This document shows, in pieces, positions 15,279-22,559 of a stretch of DNA of 34,600 nt; the first letter of the stretch is position 1, and every line of letters starts with the position of its first letter. The DNA is from Bacteroidales bacterium (GTDB lineage Bacteria; Bacteroidota; Bacteroidia; Bacteroidales; UBA932): contig JAQYTJ010000001.1 of NCBI GenBank assembly GCA_028724885.1, positions 1 to 34,600 on the forward strand, read 5' to 3'. The notes below the pieces were generated by a model, which saw only the letters and a program-made list of their open reading frames with translations, ran no database searches and was not told the DNA's origin. A program made the translations under genes and the position numbers.

Positions 15279-16517
15279 TCAGTCTTTAAAGAATATGTCT
15301 CTCGTATAGACCTTGGATCTGACATCGTCAAGAGCGGAGTCATATCTGTTTGCGATGATTGCCTTACTCTCTGACTTAAATCTCGCAATGTCATTTACGA
15401 CCTCGCTGCCGAAGAACAAGGTTCCGTTTTCTAGAGTCGGCTCATAGACTATCACTTTTGCACCCTTTGCCTTGATGCGCTTCATGACACCCTGAATGGA
15501 ACTGTGACGGAAATTGTCAGAATTCGATTTCATTGTAAGCCTGTACACTCCAATCGTAACGGGATGCTCAGCGTTCTGAGACCACGAACTATTCGCCGAA
15601 TAATAACCGGCCTTGCTGAGCACCTGGTCAGCAATAAAATCCTTCCTGGTTCTGTTGCTGTCCACTATGGCCTGGATAAGGTTCTCTGGCACGTCGGCGT
15701 AGTTTGCAAGAAGTTGCTTCGTGTCTTTCGGAAGGCAATAACCGCCGTAACCGAAAGAAGGATTGTTGTAATAAGCGCCAACTCTGGGGTCCAGGCAAAC
15801 ACCATCGATGATTTCCTTGGTGTCCAGTCCTTTCATCTCTGCGTATGTGTCCAGTTCGTTGAAATAGCTTACGCGAAGGGCCAGATAAGTGTTTGCGAAC
15901 AGTTTCACAGCCTCTGCCTCAGTAGTACCCATAAACAAAGTGTCAATATTCTCCTTTATGGCTCCTTCCTGAAGCAGTGCTGCAAATGTATGGGCAGCCT
16001 CATCAAGCCGCCTGTCATTTTTAGGTCGACCGACTATGATTCTGCTGGGATAAAGATTGTCATAGAGAGCCTTGCTTTCCCTTAGGAATTCAGGCGCAAA
16101 GATTATGTTTTCCGATCCTGTGAGCCTGCAGACATGCTCCGTGTAGCCCACAGGAACAGTGGATTTTATGACCATAACCGCATTTGGATTGCACTCCATC
16201 ACCAAATTGATTACTGCTTCAACGGCACTGGTATCGAAGAAGTTTTTCTTCGGGTCATAATTCGTAGGGGTAGCAATCACTACGAATTCCGCTTTTGAAT
16301 ATGCCTCGCGTCCATCCATGGTGGCTGTCAAGTCCAAATCTTTTTCGGCAAGATACCTTTCTATATATTCATCTTGAATAGGAGATTTCCTATTATTTAT
16401 CATATTCACTTTATCCTGGACTATGTCCACAGCAACGACATGGTTATGCTGGCTGAGTAAAGTTGCAATTGATAGGCCGACGTAGCCAGTTCCGGCCACA
16501 GCTATATTCATATTCAT
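15279..16517 (-). CDS. ugd: UDP-glucose 6-dehydrogenase
   Basis: 412 residues, the short bacterial Ugd form. The Rossmann motif [13 protein letters not shown] is at 9-21 (AVAGTGYVG), ATPTNYD follows near 85, and the catalytic cysteine lies in [14 protein letters not shown] (about Cys258). The enzyme oxidises UDP-glucose to UDP-glucuronate in two NAD-dependent steps, feeding uronic acids into surface polysaccharides. The neighbours are unrelated, so it probably serves several glycans including the island upstream. MNM at the start leaves two possible start codons; both keep the Rossmann fold. It diverges from the NhaC gene. Confidence 0.92.
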   Translation of the reverse strand: MNMNIAVAGTGYVGLSIATLLSQHNHVVAVDIVQDKVNMINNRKSPIQDEYIERYLAEKDLDLTATMDGREAYSKAEFVVIATPTNYDPKKNFFDTSAVEAVINLVMECNPNAVMVIKSTVPVGYTEHVCRLTGSENIIFAPEFLRESKALYDNLYPSRIIVGRPKNDRRLDEAAHTFAALLQEGAIKENIDTLFMGTTEAEAVKLFANTYLALRVSYFNELDTYAEMKGLDTKEIIDGVCLDPRVGAYYNNPSFGYGGYCLPKDTKQLLANYADVPENLIQAIVDSNRTRKDFIADQVLSKAGYYSANSSWSQNAEHPVTIGVYRLTMKSNSDNFRHSSIQGVMKRIKAKGAKVIVYEPTLENGTLFFGSEVVNDIARFKSESKAIIANRYDSALDDVRSKVYTRDIFFKD

Positions 16518-16567
16518 TGAATTTGTTTTTAAAGCATTGCAATTTACGAGTTTCTTTTGGAATTTGC

Positions 16568-16575
16568 TATCTTCG
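16568..16575 (+). promoter_or_regulatory. -7-like element of the NhaC gene
   Basis: TATCTTCG has one mismatch to the -7 consensus; TTTA lies 21 bp upstream (16543-16546). A start near 16581 would give a leader of about 37 nt to ATG 16618. Confidence 0.4.
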
Positions 16576-16617
16576 CAGAAACGAACTTATATTTTGGAAA
16601 CTGCCTCGAATCATAAA

Positions 16618-17883
16618 ATGAACGGATGGCTGGCACTCAGCCCTCTGATAGTCTTTATATTAATATATTTCATTTCATCCATCTTAGCTAAGGACTTCTA
16701 CAAAGTTCCCATTGCCTCTGCTTTCGTGCTGGCCTCAATCTATGCGATAATCATTACTCCAGGCAGCATCTCTGAGCGTATAAGGATATTCTCAAAAGGC
16801 GCGGGTGATCATAATGTGCTGCTGATGATTTGGATATTCGTGATGGCAGGGGCTTTTGCCAGCGTTGCGAAATCCATTGGCACCGTCGAAGCTACCGTAA
16901 ACCTGACACTAACGCTTCTGCCACAGAAATTCCTGCTTGCAGGCCTTTTCATTGCGGCATGTTTCATTTCTTTCTCAATCGGGACGAGCGTTGGCACCAT
17001 TGTAGCCCTAGTGCCCATTGCGGCTGGCATTTCTGGAGAGACGGAGATCCCCATGCCGCTAATCACTGCCGTGATAGTCGGAGGTGCCTTTTTCGGCGAC
17101 AACCTTTCATTCATATCAGACACTACCATAGCTTCCACCGCTACGCAGGGCTGCTCTATGTCGGACAAATTTAAGGCGAACATTTGGATCGCGGGCCCCG
17201 CCGCAATAGTTGTGAGCGCAATATATATATTCATAGGAATGAATTTCAATGCGTCTCCTGAAATTGGGGACATTGACATGATGAAGCTAATCCCCTACCT
17301 AGCTGTCATCTTACTTTCGCTATGCGGAATGAACGTGCTGTTAGTCCTAACGATTGGGCTTGTGCTATGCGCTGCCATTGGCTTTATCGACGGACTTTCG
17401 TGGGTGTCCTTTTTGGAAAGCGCTGGTTCGGGCATTTCTGGAATGGGAGACCTGATAATCGTCACGATGCTAGCTGGAGGGATGCTTGAGGTAATCCGCA
17501 GTAACGGAGGTATTGACTTTATAATAATTGGGCTAACTAAGAGGATAAAAGGCAAGAGAGGGGCGGAATTCAGCATTGCCTCATTAGTGGGGATATCCAA
17601 TATCTGCACGGCGAATAACACTATTGCAATACTGACTACCGGAAATATTGCTAGGAGCATAACGAAGGAATATAACCTTGATCCTCGAAAGTCTGCGAGC
17701 CTGCTGGACACTTTTTCATGCATAGTCCAAGGAATGCTGCCATATGGGGCGCAGCTGCTCATGGCATCGAGTTTCGCTGGAATTTCAGCTACTTCAATAA
17801 TATCTCATCTTTATTATCCGTTCACATTATTTTTCTTTGCAATCCTGTCAATAGTTATTAGATTTCCAAGAAAATATTCATAA
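16618..17883 (+). CDS. NhaC-family Na+/H+ antiporter
   Basis: 421 residues from ATG 16618; a longer frame from TTG 16537 adds 27 residues that do not fit the family, and it would start upstream of the putative promoter. The protein is almost wholly hydrophobic with about ten membrane segments. Family signatures include SIGTSVGTIVALVPIA and FFGDNLSFISDTTIAS, the latter holding the acidic residue that probably handles the ion. Role: exchange of Na+ for H+ (or a related exchange) across the inner membrane. NhaC relatives also include malate-lactate antiporters, so the substrate is a family-level inference. No operon partner. Confidence 0.85.
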   Translation: MNGWLALSPLIVFILIYFISSILAKDFYKVPIASAFVLASIYAIIITPGSISERIRIFSKGAGDHNVLLMIWIFVMAGAFASVAKSIGTVEATVNLTLTLLPQKFLLAGLFIAACFISFSIGTSVGTIVALVPIAAGISGETEIPMPLITAVIVGGAFFGDNLSFISDTTIASTATQGCSMSDKFKANIWIAGPAAIVVSAIYIFIGMNFNASPEIGDIDMMKLIPYLAVILLSLCGMNVLLVLTIGLVLCAAIGFIDGLSWVSFLESAGSGISGMGDLIIVTMLAGGMLEVIRSNGGIDFIIIGLTKRIKGKRGAEFSIASLVGISNICTANNTIAILTTGNIARSITKEYNLDPRKSASLLDTFSCIVQGMLPYGAQLLMASSFAGISATSIISHLYYPFTLFFFAILSIVIRFPRKYS

Positions 17884-17927
17884 CCAAATGAAAATGTGAA
17901 ACGAGTCTGGCTTTCATAGCTGTAATT

Positions 17928-17957
17928 TTTGGAATGTTTTTAATTTGAGTAAATTTG
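17928..17957 (+). promoter_or_regulatory. Promoter of the DUF4491-HAD operon
   Basis: TTTG near 17928-17931 and TAAATTTG at 17950-17957 are separated by about 18 bp; the -7 box is a full match. Transcription would start near 17963, about 15 nt before the ATG. Confidence 0.55.
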
Positions 17958-17977
17958 CAACTCCTAATTTTACAGAT

Positions 17978-18292
17978 ATGAATTTCAACGGTATAATCGT
18001 AGGAGCTGCGACTTTTCTCATAATTGGAATATGCCACCCCGTAGTGATAAATCTTGAATATTATTATGGCAAACGTAGCTGGTGGGTCTTGTGCCTGGCC
18101 GGCATAATATTCTCGGCAGTTTCCATATTCCTGAAAAATGAAGTCGCCTCAACTATTTTCGGCGCAGGTGCTTTCTCATGCTTCTGGGGCATCCATGAAA
18201 TATTCCAGCAAGAGGAGCGCGTGCTGAAGGGATGGTTCCCGGAGAACCCTGAGAGGCATGAATATTACGAAAATATAAGGAAGAATAAATGA
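17978..18292 (+). CDS. DUF4491 family small membrane protein
   Basis: 104 residues from ATG 17978 (an upstream TTG at 17945 overlaps the -7 box and is unlikely). Three membrane segments: the first (GIIVGAATFLIIGICHPVVI), a second around WWVLCLAGIIFSAVSIF and a third near FGAGAFSCFWGIHEI. The pattern matches the DUF4491 family of Bacteroidetes and Firmicutes, whose function is unknown. Its TGA overlaps the ATG of the HAD gene (ATGA), so the two are translationally coupled. Confidence 0.8.
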   Translation: MNFNGIIVGAATFLIIGICHPVVINLEYYYGKRSWWVLCLAGIIFSAVSIFLKNEVASTIFGAGAFSCFWGIHEIFQQEERVLKGWFPENPERHEYYENIRKNK

Positions 18293-18987
18293 ATATGACG
18301 AAACTTGCTATTTTCGACTTAGACGGGACGCTGCTGGACACGGCGAAAGATCTTGGGAATGCGACGAATTATGCCCTGAGGAACTGTGGTTATCCGGAAA
18401 GGCCGCTTGATGATTTCTACCAATTGGTGGGAAGAGGAATATACAACCTTTTCCGTGGGGCTGTGCTTCCTCGGGGGCTGTCTAATGAGGAACTTTTCAA
18501 GAGATATCCTTCCGTGAACGAGGGGGTCGTGGACAAAATGGCTTCTTTCTTCATTCCATACTATGACAAGCATAAATGCGATTACACCATGCCTTATCCG
18601 GGAATATGCGATATGCTCGATGCTTTGGAAGCACGCGGGGTCGCATTCGGCGTTGCCTCGAACAAATATCAGGAGGCCACCGAAGAAATGGTGCTGCATT
18701 ATTTTGGGAAGCACAAATTCGTAAAGATTCTCGGCCAGAGGGAGGGACAGCCTATTAAGCCCGACCCTAAGATAGTGGAGCAAATCATGTCATGCGTGCC
18801 ATCGCTCATGAAACAAGACGTAGTTTATTGCGGGGATTCCAACGTGGACATGCAGACTGGACTCAATGCCGGCGTGCGCACGATCGGCGTTCTCTGGGGC
18901 TTTCGTTCCAGAGAGGAGCTTGCGGCATGCAGCCCATACGCTCTCGCAGACTCCCCTGCCCAGCTCGCTAAGGAAATCCTGAAATAG
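18289..18987 (+). CDS. HAD hydrolase, phosphoglycolate phosphatase-like
   Basis: 232 residues. HAD motif I is DLDGT (10-14, nucleophile Asp10, acid/base Asp12), motif II is the VASNK segment (about 121-125), motif III is the lysine in KPDPK, and motif IV is YCGDSNVDM (about 181-189). A helical cap lies between motifs I and II, as in Gph-type phosphatases. Likely role: removing phosphate from a small metabolite such as 2-phosphoglycolate; the exact substrate is open. The start codon overlaps the DUF4491 stop. A bidirectional terminator follows. Confidence 0.85.
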   Translation: MNMTKLAIFDLDGTLLDTAKDLGNATNYALRNCGYPERPLDDFYQLVGRGIYNLFRGAVLPRGLSNEELFKRYPSVNEGVVDKMASFFIPYYDKHKCDYTMPYPGICDMLDALEARGVAFGVASNKYQEATEEMVLHYFGKHKFVKILGQREGQPIKPDPKIVEQIMSCVPSLMKQDVVYCGDSNVDMQTGLNAGVRTIGVLWGFRSREELAACSPYALADSPAQLAKEILK

Positions 18988-19020
18988 GGAAACTGATGAA
19001 AGCTTGTTCCTGGAAAAAAC

Positions 19021-19058
19021 AAATGGCTGCCCAGGACAACTCTTGACAGCCATTTTTT
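19021..19058. terminator. Bidirectional Rho-independent terminator
   Basis: AAATGGCTG (19021-19029) and CAGCCATTT (19047-19055) pair perfectly over 17 nt. A run of T follows on the plus side and a run of A precedes, so it can end transcripts from the HAD gene (plus) and the DUF4876-like gene (minus), which converge here. Confidence 0.85.
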
Positions 19059-19071
19059 CCGCTCGGCGAGG

Positions 19072-20565
19072 CTACCTCAGTGACGGCGTCGCATTCGGAG
19101 TGAAGTCATTCGTTGAATTGTTAGTATCCACGAGCTTCCCCGTAGATCCGTCTTTCTTGCGGCGAACGCTCTTGTTAAAGCGAGTCGGGTCGCTGTCGAT
19201 ATTCTGTTCGCCGCAGTACGTGAAGCCGGCATCCAAAGTTTCGCTAAGCCTGAATTCCACCAGCTTGCTTTCCACCGTGCAGTTGACTGCATCCAGGATC
19301 CATTTGTTAGGAACCTTGTAAGCCTTGGAGATGCGCATCTGAAAGTCTCCTGCCAGGGTATGGTTAATATATTCACCTTCCCATTTGTAATCGCTAAGAA
19401 ACTTTTTCTTGTCCACCGTTGCAGGCGGCAAGCCTATGGCATAACTTTGGAAGCCTCGGTTGTGCAGAACCCAGATAGACAGGGTGTAGCAGTACCATTT
19501 GTCCAAATTAGGGACAAGAGGGTTGTCTATATCCTTGACGTTGTTGGTAGACTCGTCATACCATTCGAAATCGGCCTTGCTCAAATCAAACGAGTTCGGA
19601 TTGCCTTTGGTTCTCAAGGTCTTTCCATCTGCCTCATAAACATCATGCAGGTAATCCTGGGCGTTGTTAGCTATGATTACCGATTTTCCTGGTTCCAGAA
19701 GCACGTCTGTGCCACTTCCGGGGATGCATGTCACGGTGCCGACCCCGACATATTCATCTTTTATTGGAACGATGAACTCATAATTCCACGTATTGACATA
19801 TTTCGTCTCCATAATCATCACGCCATCAATGTATAATGGATTGTCGCAGTTGTTCGTAAGCTTGAAGAACTGATCTCCGTGATATTTCTCCGGCCTCCCT
19901 GTTTCGGTCAAGGTTGAGGTGTAATATATTTCCTCGATCAACAACTCGCCAGGCTCGATGTTTCTCCAGCTCTGGGAAATGTCGAAGGCTGCGAGTTCGG
20001 CTCCATCCGTTGTCTGTGCTATCACCTTCGCAGTACGGTAATCTTCGGTCGCATTCGTCTTGAAGTTCAGAGTCAGAGTGCCCTTATCTTTCGAAAGGAC
20101 GGAAATCCAGTCCTGGGCATCTTCCGGAATGGCGACTTTATACGCAAAACCTTCAGGGACGACAAAGCGTCTTTCTCCTCCTCGTGCCCTCACCGTCACG
20201 GTTTCTTCGACTGGATTCGAAGGAGGAGTAGGGCGCATCTGGGTGATGGCCAAGGTTTTCAGCAGCGAACCGCTTGAGATCTTAAGCGTGGCGCTTCTGC
20301 CATTCACTTCATCGTAAGCCTCAACCTTGATTAAGACCGATGCTGGTCCGGAACCGGACAAAGGATTCACGGAGTACCAAGACTGACCATCAGTCTGAAT
20401 GGTCCAGTCTCCGTTAGCCTTAATAAGCAACGTGGTTTCGCATCCTGATGCTTCTACCTTCAGTTCTGCCGAAGAAATTTCCAGCATTGGATCTTCGGAA
20501 TGATTGCATGCCGTAAGTCCTGCGAACATGCTCAACGACAATAAAATAAACTTAATTTTTTCCAT
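19072..20565 (-). CDS. BACON / DUF4876-like surface lipoprotein
   Basis: 497 residues from ATG 20565. The longer frame to 20772 is rejected because the real start gives a lipoprotein signal (MEKIKFILLSLSMFAGLTAC, Cys20) and lies just after the upstream gene. Two BACON-like beta-sandwich repeats follow (about 30-115, with GDWTIQTDGQSWYSVNPLSG, and about 120-205, with AIPEDAQDWISVLSKDKGTL). The rest (about 210-497, with LLIEEIYYTST and KYHGDQFFKLTNN) resembles DUF4876. It is the last gene of the TonB operon and probably sits on the cell surface as a ligand-binding partner of the receptor. Ligand unknown. Confidence 0.8.
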   Translation of the reverse strand: MEKIKFILLSLSMFAGLTACNHSEDPMLEISSAELKVEASGCETTLLIKANGDWTIQTDGQSWYSVNPLSGSGPASVLIKVEAYDEVNGRSATLKISSGSLLKTLAITQMRPTPPSNPVEETVTVRARGGERRFVVPEGFAYKVAIPEDAQDWISVLSKDKGTLTLNFKTNATEDYRTAKVIAQTTDGAELAAFDISQSWRNIEPGELLIEEIYYTSTLTETGRPEKYHGDQFFKLTNNCDNPLYIDGVMIMETKYVNTWNYEFIVPIKDEYVGVGTVTCIPGSGTDVLLEPGKSVIIANNAQDYLHDVYEADGKTLRTKGNPNSFDLSKADFEWYDESTNNVKDIDNPLVPNLDKWYCYTLSIWVLHNRGFQSYAIGLPPATVDKKKFLSDYKWEGEYINHTLAGDFQMRISKAYKVPNKWILDAVNCTVESKLVEFRLSETLDAGFTYCGEQNIDSDPTRFNKSVRRKKDGSTGKLVDTNNSTNDFTPNATPSLR

Positions 20566-20599
20566 ATATGCTCTGTTATTAAGAAAACATTTTCCTAGA

Positions 20600-22129
20600 T
20601 TAGAAACATAAGCCGATGCTAATGGAAAAACCACTGTCTCTAAGCATGGCTTCATTAAACCATCGGCTATATTTAAATAGAGCGAACAATGCCTTCGTCC
20701 TGGACAACTCTTTCTGAATCCTGAGCGCCGGATGGAGAACAAAGCCATTTTCTGTCGCTCGATCGAAGGCATAGTTCAACATCTGGTATACTTCTGCAGT
20801 AGTGCAGCACTGAGGAATGCCAAAGGAAGACCCTGCGGTGAAAACATAATCCCCTTCACAGCAGGCATTGATCCACCAAGCCCCCATGGCACATTGAAGG
20901 GAGAGACTAACGCCAAAATCGAATCTGGAATATGAAAGATAGCGTTTAGGATAGATGTATTTCTCGCGCATGTTGCGGAATCCGACTACTGGGCTGAGAC
21001 TCCAAACCCACTCATTCTTTTTCAGTTCTCCCACCCATCTAAGACAAGCCTTCCAGTCTTTGCTGTCGTACATGGTCATTTCTCCCAGTATGGAATATTC
21101 ATTCAGCAGTCCGTTGTCTATCACATTCTCCGTTCCCTGTCTGTATTCATAAAGAAGGTCTGCTGAAATGCCCCATCTGATGCGTTCTTCACCGCTAACG
21201 AAGGAAAGCCCAATGGCGGTCTTCTGAATCCAGAGATTCGTGATTGGAACTTCATTCAGCGAGGAAAGGCTCCGATCTATGGAAAAGGATTCGTATCCCG
21301 CCAGGAACCCCCAGCCGTGGCACGACAACGGCATGGCAGAGAAGAAGAAGCCTGCATTGCGTCCTTTGTAGCGATTTTCTGTGTAGGCCGAGCCGGTAAA
21401 ACGCCCGTACTGGGTGCCCAGGCCCGTCATCAACATTTCGGAAGTATTTGCACCGGCTTCATTGTAAAAAGCGACATCCGTGACCTGCTTGTAGATTGTC
21501 CCAGTCAATGACAAGCCAAGAGAATAGCGATGGAACAGATAATTGGCGGATATCTCGTATTTCAAATCAGTGGAAATGTTACGTGGGCGCGGATCCGCCT
21601 GACGGTACTGATGGCTTGCATGGTAATTGCCTGAGAAGCCTATGCAGAAACGCCCTATGCGATGACAAAAGCCGCCGTAAAAGACATATTGCTCGCACCT
21701 GAGATTGCCACCTACTGAATCCGCCATTACGTGAGGGTACAACAGGTCGTAGTCGGCGATAGAATTCCAACTGACATTCTTCTTGTTTTCGTAGTCATAA
21801 CCCGCTCCGGCAAAGGCGACTCCTCTAGTTGGTAAACGTAGATATGAATCAACCTCGAATTCGCCAGCGATTGCCCCGCCACCTTCTTGCATGGCATATG
21901 GTTTTTCTTCGTCACGGAACCTGCCTTGGAATTGCAATGAAGAGTAGGATGTGGAGAATTGGAAATAACGATTGGCAGAGGAAGTGATGAAAAGGTAGCT
22001 GTCGGCCAAGTTCAAGGCTGACAGATGTTCTTCCGAACGCGCATTCACATCCACGTCCGCAGCTTCATTCTGGCCAGCCAAGCCGTAACAGCATGCAAGA
22101 AAATCTAAAATAAGAATAATGCGTTTCAT
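20600..22129 (-). CDS. DUF6850-like outer-membrane beta-barrel protein
   Basis: 509 residues with a signal peptide (cut near GLAGQ). The mature part alternates short polar turns with aromatic-ended beta-strands (FQFSTSYSSLQFQGRF, RYSLGLSLTGTIY), and the protein ends with a C-terminal aromatic (SISIGLCF), as expected for an outer-membrane barrel. It matches the DUF6850-type proteins found beside DUF4876 lipoproteins. It lies 13 bp after the small lipoprotein gene and 34 bp before the DUF4876-like gene. Whether it forms a pore or a structural part of the uptake system is not known. Confidence 0.75.
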   Translation of the reverse strand: MKRIILILDFLACCYGLAGQNEAADVDVNARSEEHLSALNLADSYLFITSSANRYFQFSTSYSSLQFQGRFRDEEKPYAMQEGGGAIAGEFEVDSYLRLPTRGVAFAGAGYDYENKKNVSWNSIADYDLLYPHVMADSVGGNLRCEQYVFYGGFCHRIGRFCIGFSGNYHASHQYRQADPRPRNISTDLKYEISANYLFHRYSLGLSLTGTIYKQVTDVAFYNEAGANTSEMLMTGLGTQYGRFTGSAYTENRYKGRNAGFFFSAMPLSCHGWGFLAGYESFSIDRSLSSLNEVPITNLWIQKTAIGLSFVSGEERIRWGISADLLYEYRQGTENVIDNGLLNEYSILGEMTMYDSKDWKACLRWVGELKKNEWVWSLSPVVGFRNMREKYIYPKRYLSYSRFDFGVSLSLQCAMGAWWINACCEGDYVFTAGSSFGIPQCCTTAEVYQMLNYAFDRATENGFVLHPALRIQKELSRTKALFALFKYSRWFNEAMLRDSGFSISIGLCF

Positions 22130-22142
22130 CTTAATGTCCTTT

Positions 22143-22556
22143 TCAATAGTTTAGATATTTTAGATTGAGCGTCACCGTGTCTTTGTCGTTCATTAGGAAA
22201 AGAGCATTCTTAGGAGCCACGTGCTCTGCGCTTCTAACCCTAGCAGAAGATCCGTCAGGGAAAGTGGCAGTAGCATCGAATGATACGAGGTAAACTCCTT
22301 TTTGAACCACCATGCTTGCCTCATTGTTCGTGAATATCGGAAGCTGGTATTCCAGCCTGTTGTTCAGATTCCGCATGAAAGTGCTTGCCAGGTCATAGTT
22401 AGCCTCCATGCGAACAATCTGGCGGCCGTCCGGCAATACGCCTTTCAGTGTTACGAAGGAGTAGATGTTCTGATCTTCGTTCTTTTCGCAAGACGAATTC
22501 ATACCTGCCGCTACAAGGGAAAACATAAGGATGAATATACGGGTGATACTGTTCAT
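22143..22556 (-). CDS. Small lipoprotein of the TonB operon
   Basis: 137 residues; the lipoprotein signal ends in GMNSSC (Cys23). The mature part is a single predicted beta-rich domain (VTLKGVLPDGRQIVRMEANY, GVYLVSFDATATFPDG, DTVTLNLKYLNY). I do not recognise the family. It starts 3 bp after the receptor stop and so is translated with it; a role as accessory surface lipoprotein is inferred from position only. Confidence 0.75.
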   Translation of the reverse strand: MNSITRIFILMFSLVAAGMNSSCEKNEDQNIYSFVTLKGVLPDGRQIVRMEANYDLASTFMRNLNNRLEYQLPIFTNNEASMVVQKGVYLVSFDATATFPDGSSARVRSAEHVAPKNALFLMNDKDTVTLNLKYLNY

Positions 22557-22559
22557 GTC

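Noticed and set aside
15504..16085. 193-codon plus-strand frame
   Set aside because: Antisense shadow of UDP-glucose dehydrogenase.
20566..20772. N-terminal extension of the DUF4876-like protein
   Set aside because: It overlaps the end of the upstream gene and hides a clear lipoprotein signal that starts at 20565.
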